Below, piece after piece: positions 1-9,436 of a DNA stretch of 64,000 nucleotides. Made by a program: the position numbers and the translations under genes. Position 1 is the stretch's first letter. Each line of letters begins with the position of its first letter. Location: contig NZ_QLMA01000004.1 of the NCBI RefSeq assembly GCF_003259435.1, positions 310,001 through 374,000 of the forward strand, given 5' to 3'. This stretch comes from Chitinophaga dinghuensis (lineage in GTDB: Bacteria; Bacteroidota; Bacteroidia; Chitinophagales; Chitinophagaceae). The notes under the pieces are model-generated. The model had not been told where the DNA came from. It was given only the letters and a program-made list of their open reading frames with translations, and searched no databases.

Positions 1-1
1 G

Positions 2-2194
2 AATCCGTATTATAATAATAGCACCGACTGGCAAGGTATTTTTTACAAATACACATACAATACTACCCATAACCTCAGCGTATCCGGTGGGGACGATCGC
101 TTCAACTATAAAGTGAATCTGGGGTATTACAATGAGAAAGGGATTCTGAAAAATACAGATTTCAACAGGTATAACCTCAATACCAATATGCAATACCGCC
201 CTACGCCGCGATTGAAAGTATACGCTGCCATTCAGGCTGCCCTGGGACAAAACAGCAAGGGGAGTGGAAATGGTATCACACAATCGGATGTAGGAAAAGG
301 CGGTAATCAATCTTCCCTCTTGCCGGCGCCATCTTTCTATTCTGCCTCTGCGAATGCGATTGCAGCATTGAGAAATGAAAACGTCAATAAGACGAATAAC
401 ATCACCACTAATATCGATGTGGATTATGAACTGATGACAGGGCTTCATGCTACCACTAACTTCAGTTACAATTATACCGGTGAAACAGAGGACAACTTTA
501 TCCCTGCTGCCATCAATAATAACTTCGACCAGGTAATGGCTTATAACGGCCGCCGTCACGTATTGTATAACCGCAGCGCAGTGAACTATTTCAAGTCGTT
601 CAATGAAAAGCATAACATCATGCTGAACGTCTTCACGGAGTTGCGTAAGTCTGGTGGACAAGCCAGCAGAATGCGTCTCACAGGAACCGCCAGCGATCAG
701 TTGCATGGGCCTGTAGGCTCCGGTCCTTCCAATAGCAGCGGGGGCGTACTGGACAATGCCATCGATGAACGCGAAGTAGCTGTTGCCTCCAGTTTCTCTT
801 ATAACTACATGACGAAATACCTGATAGACCTCTCTTTCCGAAGAGATGCTTCTTCTAAACTGGGACGCACTACGCCTTATTCCAACAATCCTTCTGTTGG
901 TCTGAGATGGAACTTCAATAAGGAAAATTTCCTGAAAGAAAAGACCTGGCTGGATTATGGCGCGTTGCGTTTCACCTGGGGTAGAAACGTAATCCCACAA
1001 GGTTCCATCTTTGATGCCTATGGCGTCTATGACGACCGCAATGGTGGCCGTTATAACGACAAGCCTATGAGTGGTATCGATTACCAGTGGTTACCTAATA
1101 ACCATTTACGCGCACTCTCTACCACACAATACAATGGCGGTCTGGATCTTGGCTTCTTGAATGGTAAGTTGAACATGATGTTCGATGCTTATGCCAGATA
1201 TGTAGATCATACGTTGATAGATGTGAAGCTCCCTAGCAGCAGCGGTTTCCAAATGACGAAGAGCGATGAGTCGGGCCTGGTGAACCTCGGATTCGAGTGG
1301 GATTTCACTTACCGCCCACTGCCTAAAACCAGTAAGCTCCAATGGACCCTCGGATTCAATGGCGCGCTGAACAAGGAATTCATCCGTTATCTGCCTAATG
1401 GCGCGAGAGAGATGATGACCTACGATACCACCAACAGACAGAATATCCTCAGACGCGTAGGTCGTAACGCCTATACGAACGTGCTGCTGAATACGAAAGG
1501 CGCTTATGCAGGTCCGGATGCGGTACAGGTAGATCCTGCCACAGGCCGCCCGATTCTGGTACTGAACTACCAGGGAGATCAATACTGGCTAGGACGTCAG
1601 GGTGATCCTATCTGGACAGACCTTAACGGAGATTATCTGATCAATAACAACGACTACATCTACGCAGGTAATTCGCAACCATTGTTTACAGGCGGTTTTA
1701 CCTCTTATCTGTCATACGGCGCATGGTCGCTGAATATCACAGGTTCGTATACCCTTGTACGTTCTATTCTGAATAACGCCGTACAGGCAAGGTTCGCAGG
1801 GTATTCAAATCCTACCAATCCAAATGTGGCAATGGTGCCATTGGATGGATACGATTACTGGACGAAAACAGGCGATAAATCCACCTATCCTAATCCATAC
1901 GATTATCTGAGAGCAGGGCAGGTAAGACCTTATCGGGTGGATCAGACACTGTTTGAAGAAGATGGTTCTTACTGGAAGATTCAGACTATCACCCTCGCCT
2001 ATACGATTCCGCGCGACAGAACCATTCGCTGGGGTATCACTTCCTGCAGAACCTATGCAACGTTTACCAACCCTTTCATCTTCTCAAAATACAGTGGACC
2101 TAACCCGGAAGCGGTATCCGCATTGGGAAGAGATCAGGCGGATGGATATCCAGTGCGTAAAACAGTGACGCTTGGCTTAAACGTTCAGTTCTAA
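2..2194 (+). CDS. SusC/RagA-family TonB-dependent transporter, C-terminal part (5' end outside window)
   Basis: Outer-membrane TonB-dependent transporter of the SusC/RagA family, the importing half of a SusC/SusD pair. The frame is open from base 2 without a start, so signal peptide, plug and TonB box lie upstream; about 730 residues of barrel are present. Visible are alternating amphipathic strands rich in Asn, Tyr and Asp, a DLNGDYLINNNDY segment resembling the Asp/Asn-rich loop common near the end of SusC barrels, and a terminal Phe (LGLNVQF) expected for barrel insertion. The SusD gene follows 35 bases downstream in the same direction, which is the usual pairing. The substrate cannot be read from this protein; the neighbouring M60 peptidase suggests a glycoprotein-type polymer. 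Confidence 0.95.
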   Translation, partial: NPYYNNSTDWQGIFYKYTYNTTHNLSVSGGDDRFNYKVNLGYYNEKGILKNTDFNRYNLNTNMQYRPTPRLKVYAAIQAALGQNSKGSGNGITQSDVGKGGNQSSLLPAPSFYSASANAIAALRNENVNKTNNITTNIDVDYELMTGLHATTNFSYNYTGETEDNFIPAAINNNFDQVMAYNGRRHVLYNRSAVNYFKSFNEKHNIMLNVFTELRKSGGQASRMRLTGTASDQLHGPVGSGPSNSSGGVLDNAIDEREVAVASSFSYNYMTKYLIDLSFRRDASSKLGRTTPYSNNPSVGLRWNFNKENFLKEKTWLDYGALRFTWGRNVIPQGSIFDAYGVYDDRNGGRYNDKPMSGIDYQWLPNNHLRALSTTQYNGGLDLGFLNGKLNMMFDAYARYVDHTLIDVKLPSSSGFQMTKSDESGLVNLGFEWDFTYRPLPKTSKLQWTLGFNGALNKEFIRYLPNGAREMMTYDTTNRQNILRRVGRNAYTNVLLNTKGAYAGPDAVQVDPATGRPILVLNYQGDQYWLGRQGDPIWTDLNGDYLINNNDYIYAGNSQPLFTGGFTSYLSYGAWSLNITGSYTLVRSILNNAVQARFAGYSNPTNPNVAMVPLDGYDYWTKTGDKSTYPNPYDYLRAGQVRPYRVDQTLFEEDGSYWKIQTITLAYTIPRDRTIRWGITSCRTYATFTNPFIFSKYSGPNPEAVSALGRDQADGYPVRKTVTLGLNVQF

Positions 2195-2229
2195 TTAACC
2201 TTAATCAATCAAGCAATTAAACCTGATAT

Positions 2230-3738
2230 ATGAAGCGTTTAATCATTGGAATAGCCATGGCGGCGATGCTCTGCACCAGCCAGACAGGCTGTAAGAAATT
2301 CCTGGACGCGGAAAGTCCTATCAAGGAATCCGGCGCCAGCTTCTGGAAAACGCGCGACGATGTAGAGCGGTTTACCAATAATATGTATGGAGAAATCGCG
2401 GACGTATTGCTGACAAACTCCTTCTTCCTCGCGGCAGAATTCCGTTGCGGCGTCTATCGCCAGTCTGCGAAATCAGTTTCTGCCTGGAAGACACGATACT
2501 ATTTCGATTACCTGGTGTTCAATAATCTACGGGCACTGATGATCCATGACTATTGGAATGGCTTCTTCCATTTCGATAATATTCCTAAATGGGATGGATA
2601 CTTCAAAGTGATACAGTCTGCCGGAATCCTGCAAGACCGCGTCATGGGAATATCTAATACCGAACTATCGGAGACGGATAAACGTCGTTACAAAGCGGAG
2701 GCCGTATGGGTAAGATGTTTTCTCTATTTCCTGATGGTGAGATTGTATGGAGATGTACCCTACTACAAAGATCCGTATTTCGATCAGATCATCGGCAGAA
2801 CCAAGTTTACGGACGTGCTCAACTCCTGCATCGTAGATCTCGACAAGGTGAAAGATGATTTACCCTGGGCTTATTCCAACTCTAAAATGAAAGCGGTACG
2901 CCCTAGTCGCGGTGCAGCCATCGACCTGATGATGCACATGAATATGTGGAATGCTGGCTTCGACGAGGCTAATAAGGAGAAATACTACAAGGCTACTGTG
3001 CAGTTAGGAAAAGAACTCCTGGAAATGAATAGTGGCGCTTACCGCCTGTTGACCATCTCTGAATTCAAAACGCTCTTCAGAGGAGGAAGCGAAGAAGGTC
3101 TCTTTGAGCTGACACAGAACGTCAATTATGGGGAAGTACGCGGACTCGGGTATCAGTATCTCAACGATAACGTACTGGAACATGGAGCTGGCAGCGGTTA
3201 CGCCTATGTAACGCTGGTAGCAAACAGTATGAAAAAAATGTATCCGCTGGGAGTAGCCGATAAACGCAGAGATGCATGGTTTGATATCAACACCATGTAC
3301 ACTGGCGGCAACCTGGTGGAGTTCCGCAAATTCGCTGCCAATGCAGGTAGTAACATCGCTTTTGATGGTAACCTCATCGTATTCCGACTGGCAGATGCGA
3401 TCCTGCTGGCGGCAGAAGCCAATGCGGAACTGACAGGGAATGAGCCGGAAGCAATCCGTCTGCTGAACCTCATACGTGCAAGAGCGGAAACGCCCCTCTA
3501 CACAGGAGGAAATGGCGATGAGCTGAAAGACGCCATCTTCTGGGAACGCGCTAAAGAACTGATGGGAGAAGGACATGCCTATTACGATCTCGTACGTACG
3601 CACCGTATCCTGAACTCGGAATACTGCTCTGCACCTATTAGCCAGTCGGCCTTCATGCGTGGCGCCTGGACCTGGCCTATTCATGAAAGCGCACTGGTAA
3701 ATAATCCTTTAATGACACTGAACGAATACTGGCGTTAA
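2230..3738 (+). CDS. SusD/RagB-family nutrient-binding outer-membrane lipoprotein
   Basis: Surface lipoprotein that closes over the SusC barrel and binds the substrate. The N-terminus has a short hydrophobic signal and a lipobox ending at Cys21 (QTGCKKFLD), typical of SusD proteins. The body shows the family helices: an early SFWKTRDDVERF segment, a central AEAVWVRCFLYFLMVRLYGDVPYY segment (the conserved Arg-Ala/Phe-Tyr-Gly-Pro helix), and a C-terminal LLNLIRARA / ERAKELMGEGHAYYDLVRT stretch. Length (502 aa) is normal. It is the second gene of the + strand run that continues to 12.9 kb, with gaps of 13-35 bases between genes, so co-transcription is likely. Confidence 0.95.
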   Translation: MKRLIIGIAMAAMLCTSQTGCKKFLDAESPIKESGASFWKTRDDVERFTNNMYGEIADVLLTNSFFLAAEFRCGVYRQSAKSVSAWKTRYYFDYLVFNNLRALMIHDYWNGFFHFDNIPKWDGYFKVIQSAGILQDRVMGISNTELSETDKRRYKAEAVWVRCFLYFLMVRLYGDVPYYKDPYFDQIIGRTKFTDVLNSCIVDLDKVKDDLPWAYSNSKMKAVRPSRGAAIDLMMHMNMWNAGFDEANKEKYYKATVQLGKELLEMNSGAYRLLTISEFKTLFRGGSEEGLFELTQNVNYGEVRGLGYQYLNDNVLEHGAGSGYAYVTLVANSMKKMYPLGVADKRRDAWFDINTMYTGGNLVEFRKFAANAGSNIAFDGNLIVFRLADAILLAAEANAELTGNEPEAIRLLNLIRARAETPLYTGGNGDELKDAIFWERAKELMGEGHAYYDLVRTHRILNSEYCSAPISQSAFMRGAWTWPIHESALVNNPLMTLNEYWR

Positions 3739-3751
3739 ACCTATAAAGCAG

Positions 3752-4468
3752 ATGACTATGAAAAAACAAATCCTGCCATTTTTGATCGGTTTAGCAGCAG
3801 TGGTGTTGCTGTTAAGCTCCTGTAAGAAAGATTATTACCAGGATACCGGTCTGGCCAAAGGTCAGTTTAACGGTACTATTATGGAGTATTTGCAGGCACG
3901 TCCTGATTACTTCACCAAACTGGTACAAGTGATAAAAATTGCCAAACTGGATGATGCATTGAGCAAAGAACAACTCACCTTCTTTGCGCCAGGAGATGCA
4001 TCTATCGACAGTACCATACATGAAGTGAACCTGATGCTCTACCTCCAGGGAAAAGATACCATCAAAGCGGTGACTGATGTGCCTGCGCCAGTATGGAGAG
4101 AGATGTTAGGCAAATATATTTTCAAGGGGAAATTTAAGCTGAATGATATTCCACAGGTAGATTTCAGTCTGTTCAAAACTTACCCTGGCGTATATATGAA
4201 ATGCTATGACGATTTCATTATGCATGTAGGCGTAGTGTATAACGATGAGGGTTCCGCGAAATATGTAGGTTACAGACAATTATTTCTCTCTTATTCCGAC
4301 GCCCCGGATCAGCAGAGCGCTCCTTTCTACAGGGCTCCGGTGGCTTCTGTGAACATCGAGCCTACCAACGGAGTGGTACATGCCTTGCAAACCAAACCTC
4401 ACCGATTCGGATTTTCTACCGGTAATTTCTTTGACCGCTGTGTTTTCTATGGTATAGGAGGCAAATGA
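3752..4468 (+). CDS. FAS1 (fasciclin) domain lipoprotein
   Basis: Predicted lipoprotein with one fasciclin-like domain, probably an accessory binding protein of the uptake locus. The signal has a lipobox (LLLSSCKKDYY, Cys24), and residues 40-235 show the FAS1 pattern, including TFFAPGDASID, the equivalent of the TVFAPTNxAF strand, and a closing VHALQTKP region. Two in-frame ATGs occur (3752 and 3758); the second gives the more usual MKKQ start and may be the real one. FAS1 lipoproteins are commonly encoded beside SusCD in Bacteroidota. No catalytic residues are apparent, so adhesion or ligand binding is inferred, not shown. Confidence 0.8.
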   Translation: MTMKKQILPFLIGLAAVVLLLSSCKKDYYQDTGLAKGQFNGTIMEYLQARPDYFTKLVQVIKIAKLDDALSKEQLTFFAPGDASIDSTIHEVNLMLYLQGKDTIKAVTDVPAPVWREMLGKYIFKGKFKLNDIPQVDFSLFKTYPGVYMKCYDDFIMHVGVVYNDEGSAKYVGYRQLFLSYSDAPDQQSAPFYRAPVASVNIEPTNGVVHALQTKPHRFGFSTGNFFDRCVFYGIGGK

Positions 4469-4487
4469 GTTCCCATAAACTAAGATC

Positions 4488-6128
4488 ATGAAAATATCAT
4501 TACTGTATTATATAGCTTTTGTTTCTCTGATAGCAGGCCTGGCATCAGGTTGCAAGAAGGGAAATGATAAATACTTTCCGGACCCCTATGCCGGAGGAAA
4601 AGCGCCGTTAGGTATCTTGTTCAGTGATGCGCTGCCTACTCCTAATATTGGCGGTCCTGGCGAGAAAGTGACTTACATGGTGAAAGGGCTGTTGCCATAT
4701 AAAGACACCATGCATTTCTTCCTGAATGGCGAGCCTGCTGTCGTTGCGGGCGTGACAGATTCCACCCTGACAATCATCGTTCCCGCTACTGCCAGCTCTG
4801 GTACAGGATGGGTGTCTATCGGCAACCAGATTTTTCCATCCCCCTTATTCCGTGTAAGCGGTAAGGTGAAAATGGATAATACCTTCAAAGCCGGTACCGG
4901 CACGGATGGTACTATCTACCAATTGATCCCTACTTCAGATAACCGTTTCCTGCTGACAGGCAACTTCCGGCTGTATAACAGTAATGGCCAGGGTAACTGG
5001 CTGAATGGTATTGCAAAGATTGAGAAGCACGGACAGTTTGTAACAGATATGACGACGGATTCCGCTGCCGGAAGAAACGGTTCTCTCTTATCTGCCGCCG
5101 AATTGAGCGATGGCCGTTTTCTCCTGACAGGCAATTTCTCTACCTTCGGTTATAAAAAGAACCTCCAGAATATAGCCAGGGTTAATGCCTTCGGCAAAAT
5201 AGATACGGTGGTGCAAACGGTTATTCCGGATGAATCCAGCTATAATCCTGATGGCGGTGGCCCGGATTTGTCGGAAGTCAATTCCAGAGATACTGTTTCT
5301 GCTTTTAATGGCGGTACTTTATCATCAGCCCGCAGAGTATTCGTCATGAATGGAAAAGCCTACTTCTTAGGCGCTATGGGCAGATATACGCAAACCTTCT
5401 ACCTGGGTAGTACCCGTACCACCAAAGTGCTGGATTACCGCACTGTCAACACCGTGATGAGAACCGATCTGGATGGTAACCTGGATTCCAGTTATCACTA
5501 TGATTTGTCGCAGCACGTTGGATACGATGGCGCAGATGGAGGTGTTAACGATGGTTTGCTGATGCCAGATGGAAAGATGATTGTGATCGGATTCTTTGCA
5601 AAATTTGATAAGACGCCGGTAGGAAATATTGTCCGACTGGATGCTAACGGAAAAGTAGATCCTTCCTTCAACAGCGGGATCGGCGCGGATGGAAGAATTT
5701 CTTCCATTACTTACAATCCTTCCACACAGAAAATTCTCATTACAGGAGATTTTAAAACCTACAAAGGTCAAAGCTGTAATGGCGTGATGTTATTAAATGC
5801 AGACGGTTCGCCGGTGACAGGGTTTACTACGGAGACCTTCAGTGGTGGTAGTCCTAATTACGCATTGCAGCTGAAAAACGGATTGATTGTAGTATCCGGT
5901 TCATTCATCAAATTCGGTAGCCGCACCCGAAACGGTATGCTGGTACTGAATGCAGATGGTACGCTGGCCGGCGCCTATAATAATACCGGCGCGCTCAACG
6001 GCGGAGTAATGGGAATGCTCGAAACTACTTCTGCTGAAGGCGAAACCGCAGTGATCATCTATGGCAGTATTCGTTCATTCGATAACGTGAACGTCGGTAA
6101 TATTTTTAGAATAGTGCTGGCTAAATAA
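4488..6128 (+). CDS. DUF5008/IPT-like plus delta-60 (DUF5122) beta-propeller lipoprotein
   Basis: Predicted surface lipoprotein (GLASGCKKGN, Cys22). Residues about 35-125 form an IPT/TIG-like immunoglobulin domain (GGPGEKVTYMVKGLLP... TLTIIVPATASSGTGWVSI). From about residue 125 to the end there are repeated blades with the delta-60 motif: 'DNTFKAGTGTDGTIYQL', 'DGRFLLTGNF', 'DPSFNSGIGADGRISSI', 'QKILITGDFKTY', 'NGLIVVSGSFIKF'. These match the DUF5122 propeller. No hydrolase motif is visible; the likely role is glycan or peptide binding at the cell surface within the SusCD operon. The DUF5008 name is from memory of Bacteroidota lipoproteins of this layout and is less certain than the propeller. 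Confidence 0.8.
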   Translation: MKISLLYYIAFVSLIAGLASGCKKGNDKYFPDPYAGGKAPLGILFSDALPTPNIGGPGEKVTYMVKGLLPYKDTMHFFLNGEPAVVAGVTDSTLTIIVPATASSGTGWVSIGNQIFPSPLFRVSGKVKMDNTFKAGTGTDGTIYQLIPTSDNRFLLTGNFRLYNSNGQGNWLNGIAKIEKHGQFVTDMTTDSAAGRNGSLLSAAELSDGRFLLTGNFSTFGYKKNLQNIARVNAFGKIDTVVQTVIPDESSYNPDGGGPDLSEVNSRDTVSAFNGGTLSSARRVFVMNGKAYFLGAMGRYTQTFYLGSTRTTKVLDYRTVNTVMRTDLDGNLDSSYHYDLSQHVGYDGADGGVNDGLLMPDGKMIVIGFFAKFDKTPVGNIVRLDANGKVDPSFNSGIGADGRISSITYNPSTQKILITGDFKTYKGQSCNGVMLLNADGSPVTGFTTETFSGGSPNYALQLKNGLIVVSGSFIKFGSRTRNGMLVLNADGTLAGAYNNTGALNGGVMGMLETTSAEGETAVIIYGSIRSFDNVNVGNIFRIVLAK

Positions 6129-6156
6129 TATTCTATCTCACTACAATTTATATAGT

Positions 6157-7902
6157 ATGAAAAAGATCATTTCACTGCTGGGACTTGCTACTGTCTTTGC
6201 TTTTACAGCATGCAACAAGGCAAAAACAGATATGATCAGTGGTACAGACTACAAAAATAATCCTGGCGTTTCCAATGCTAAGAAGAAAGTCCTGTACCTC
6301 GTGATAGATGGCATGCGCGGCAGTACGGTTCGCTCCATGCAAACGCCCGTGCTCTGGGGAATGCGCGATAGCGCTATCTATACATGGGCCGGTATCTCCG
6401 ATGTTTCCGGTACCAATGGCGCCAACTGGGCCGCTATGCTGACAGGCGTAATGGGCGCAAAGAACGGCGTTATCAGCGACGACTATACGAAAGCTAACCT
6501 GAACGCCTATCCGATTTTTACCAAACGGTTGAAAGATGCGGGTCTGATTAGTCGCAGTGCCGCTTTCTGCTCGTCGCAGGAACTGAGCCAGAACCTGATC
6601 GGTAATAATATGGATGTCAATAAAGTACTTCCAACCGATAATGAAGTGAAAACTTCCGTATTGACAGAACTGGCCACCGATGCGGCAGAAGTGGTATTCG
6701 CAGAATTCGGAGACGTAGAGAAAACCGGTAAACAATATGGTTATGATGAATCCGTACCGGAATATGCATCGGCGGTAAAGAATGCAGATCAGAATATAGG
6801 AGAGATCGTATCTGCACTGCGCAGCCGTAAGACTTACAGTAGCGAAGATTGGCTGGTGATCGTCACTTCCAACAAGGGAGGTTCATGGCCTGTTGCCGCT
6901 GGAGACGATGACGGTACTGTTTTCAGTGTGCCATTATATAACTCTTTCACCTTCTTCTATAATCCTCGTTTCGTTTCCGCGCCAATCGCCAGACCCGAAA
7001 AAGTACGTGTACCATACGAGGGTAAGGCGGTAAGGGTGTATGGAGACCCGAAGACCGCAGGGGCCTATGTGCGCGCTGAATGTAACGATGCAGGCGCATT
7101 TAATATGAATGGTCGCAATATGACTTTCGAGTGCAAACTGAAAATGCTAAAGAACGCTTCCGGAAATTATAGTTACTCTTATCCTCCTTTCTTTGGTAAG
7201 TGTAATGGCAGAACAGGCACTACTGGCGGCTGGGCCTTCTTCAGAAGTGGTAATGCCATCTCTTATTACGTGGCAGATGGCGCCGTTAAATCAGAAAAAT
7301 CTTCCCAGGATCTGGCAGATGGTAACTGGCATTCCATTACCGGTACCATCATTGTAAGCGGCGCAAATGTAAATACCGCCATGTATATTGACGGCGTACA
7401 GGTTACTTCAGACGCTATTCAGAATGCAAAGATGGCGGGTATTACGGCTACCGCCAATACCATCATCGGCCCGTTCCCGGAAGTATTCACCACCACCTGG
7501 CTGAATGCCTACATTACCGATGTACGCATCTTCAATGTAGCCTTACCTGCTACTGTGATCAAAACATGGGCGGAGAGAACGACAATTTCTCCTTCACACC
7601 CTTACTATGCTAATCTCATCGGCTACTGGACCTGTATGGACGGCAGCGGTAACAAGTTTGTGGATAAAACCCCGAATAAAAGGGATTTTAACCTGATAGG
7701 CAACTTTGCCTGGGATGCCTTTGCAGACCAGAGCGGATACCTCTATCCGGCCATCCCCAACTTTGAAAGATATGTGCCGAATCCGGTAGATATTCCTATG
7801 GTTATCCTCAACTGGATGAAACTACCTGTCAACCTGGATTGGCAACTGGATGCGAAAGCCTGGCCCGCCACTTTCCGTGATTTCCCTGTGGTAACCAGGT
7901 AA
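6157..7902 (+). CDS. Lipoprotein with degenerate alkaline-phosphatase-like domain and LamG/DUF4983-type domain (paralogue 1)
   Basis: Secreted lipoprotein (FAFTACNKAK, Cys19) in two parts. Residues 45-290 resemble the type I phosphodiesterase/alkaline-phosphatase fold: VLYLVIDGMRG (Asp51 at the first metal position), GTNGANWAAMLTG (a Thr at the nucleophile position), then EYASAVKNADQNIGEIVSAL and WLVIVTSNKGGSW. Active enzymes of this fold have Asp-x-x-x-His and a Ser-Asp-His-Gly motif in the last two segments; here they read GDVEKTGK and SNKG, so metal binding is probably lost. Residues 300-475 form a LamG/concanavalin-like jellyroll (FECKLKM, GWAFFRSG, DGNWHSITGTI, MYIDGVQV). One of three paralogues in this operon. 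A binding rather than catalytic role is inferred. Confidence 0.75.
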   Translation: MKKIISLLGLATVFAFTACNKAKTDMISGTDYKNNPGVSNAKKKVLYLVIDGMRGSTVRSMQTPVLWGMRDSAIYTWAGISDVSGTNGANWAAMLTGVMGAKNGVISDDYTKANLNAYPIFTKRLKDAGLISRSAAFCSSQELSQNLIGNNMDVNKVLPTDNEVKTSVLTELATDAAEVVFAEFGDVEKTGKQYGYDESVPEYASAVKNADQNIGEIVSALRSRKTYSSEDWLVIVTSNKGGSWPVAAGDDDGTVFSVPLYNSFTFFYNPRFVSAPIARPEKVRVPYEGKAVRVYGDPKTAGAYVRAECNDAGAFNMNGRNMTFECKLKMLKNASGNYSYSYPPFFGKCNGRTGTTGGWAFFRSGNAISYYVADGAVKSEKSSQDLADGNWHSITGTIIVSGANVNTAMYIDGVQVTSDAIQNAKMAGITATANTIIGPFPEVFTTTWLNAYITDVRIFNVALPATVIKTWAERTTISPSHPYYANLIGYWTCMDGSGNKFVDKTPNKRDFNLIGNFAWDAFADQSGYLYPAIPNFERYVPNPVDIPMVILNWMKLPVNLDWQLDAKAWPATFRDFPVVTR

Positions 7903-7931
7903 CCGTGTCTCACCAACAAAATCAAGTACAC

Positions 7932-9404
7932 ATGAAATTAGCAATCATAAAACCTTTAACCGGAATATTACTGCTGGGAACTATCCTCGCCGCATGTACG
8001 AAAAAATATTCCATCGAAGATGGCTACGATAAACCGCTCCGCCCAGATACCACTGGCGTCGGACTCATTGATACGAATATGAATCGTATCGATAGTAGCG
8101 GGTTCCCGGATGCCCGCAAATTTCCCGGATTAGTATCAGTAGCGGAACCGCGACTGATGAACGCTTCCGTGACACTGGACCTGAACTATAAACTGGTATC
8201 TCCGCAACTTCGTATAGCCGCCCCTCCGGGAAACTGGTTCAGTACTGGCTTCTACGCAGGCCCAGGCGAACTGGTGAAAGTGGAAATCCCTCAGGGCACC
8301 GAAGGTATGACCGTGCAAATCGGCGCTCATACCGATAATATCAATGGTAAAATGCCACAACTGCGTGCAGGCGTCATCGTTACCAGACAAACAGTATTGC
8401 CTGGTACCAACTATATCCGTAACATCTACGGAGGCCCCATTTACCTGATACCTACGGGCCCCGCCAATAAACAGGTAACGGTGAAGTTCAGCAATGTGTG
8501 TAAGTCGCCCGACTTCATCCTCGGCCAATCCACCGACGCTGCCTGGAAAGAAGAACTGAAACACTCACAAGTGCCCGTGGTAGAACTGCGAGGCAAACGT
8601 TTTATCATCACCATGTATCGCAAAGTATTGCTCGGGCTCCTGGATAAATTCAATGCAGAAGCAGTGATGGGCAAATGGGATGAAGTAATTGAAAAAGACT
8701 ATAACGAATGGTACGGGCTCTCCGATAATCCGGCCGATCCTATTGACCAGGCGCCAGGTACCCCGCATCGCTTTGTATTGGATGTACAGATTTCACTGGG
8801 TAGCGGTCATAGTGGTTATCCATGCATGGCTTACCTGGATTGGCATTCCGACTTCCTCGATACCGCCATGATCAATAGCGGCGCCAGTTGGGGCCCTTGC
8901 CATGAAATAGGTCACAACCACCAGATGATTACCACCTGGAGCTGGAGCGGGGCAGATGCGCTTACCGAAACCTCCAACAACCTGTTCGTATTCAAAATCG
9001 CCAACAGGTTCGGTCGTAAACCCCCACGCATATACGATATGGATCAGAACTTCGTACAGCCGGCATTGGACTTCGCCAAGAAAGATACTGCCAGCGGTAA
9101 ATCATTCAGTACGGTTACAGACGTATTCCAGCGCCTGATACCATTTGTACAACTATATCAGCGGTACGGCTACGACATGATGGGCTATGTCTGCAAAGAA
9201 GCCCGCCACGCAGAACGTATTACCTACATCGATGTGGTGAAAAAGGATTTCTTCTATGTCAGTGCCAGCAAATATGCCCAGGTAGATCTGTATCCCTTTT
9301 TTAAATTCTGGGGAATCAACGTTTCTCCTACTGCCAGAGGAACCGTATTGGCACTGGGATTGCCCGTGCTGAAAGAACAGTTATGGCTGAAGGATATCCG
9401 CTAG
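7932..9404 (+). CDS. M60-family (enhancin/mucinase-like) metallopeptidase lipoprotein
   Basis: Zinc metallopeptidase of the M60/enhancin type, a family known for cleaving mucin-like O-glycosylated proteins. The start at 7932 is chosen over an upstream in-frame one because it begins the signal peptide MKLAIIKPLTG and gives a lipobox (ILAACTKKY, Cys22). The catalytic motif HEIGHNHQ lies at residues 324-331 (His324, Glu325, His328) with the downstream Glu in DALTETSNN, as the family requires. The N-terminal half carries the usual LNYKLVSPQLRIAAPPGNWFSTG beta-domain (partly shown). 490 residues is normal. It lies between two LamG/phosphatase-like paralogues, so the locus probably handles a glycoprotein or mucin-like polymer. 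Catalytic residues appear complete. Confidence 0.9.
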   Translation: MKLAIIKPLTGILLLGTILAACTKKYSIEDGYDKPLRPDTTGVGLIDTNMNRIDSSGFPDARKFPGLVSVAEPRLMNASVTLDLNYKLVSPQLRIAAPPGNWFSTGFYAGPGELVKVEIPQGTEGMTVQIGAHTDNINGKMPQLRAGVIVTRQTVLPGTNYIRNIYGGPIYLIPTGPANKQVTVKFSNVCKSPDFILGQSTDAAWKEELKHSQVPVVELRGKRFIITMYRKVLLGLLDKFNAEAVMGKWDEVIEKDYNEWYGLSDNPADPIDQAPGTPHRFVLDVQISLGSGHSGYPCMAYLDWHSDFLDTAMINSGASWGPCHEIGHNHQMITTWSWSGADALTETSNNLFVFKIANRFGRKPPRIYDMDQNFVQPALDFAKKDTASGKSFSTVTDVFQRLIPFVQLYQRYGYDMMGYVCKEARHAERITYIDVVKKDFFYVSASKYAQVDLYPFFKFWGINVSPTARGTVLALGLPVLKEQLWLKDIR

Positions 9405-9436
9405 TAGTTACATGCTTCATTTCAAAAACTGAATCA

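Noticed and set aside
3004..3684. Antisense open frame of 226 codons in SusD
   Set aside because: Shadow of a certain SusD gene; no protein-like motifs.
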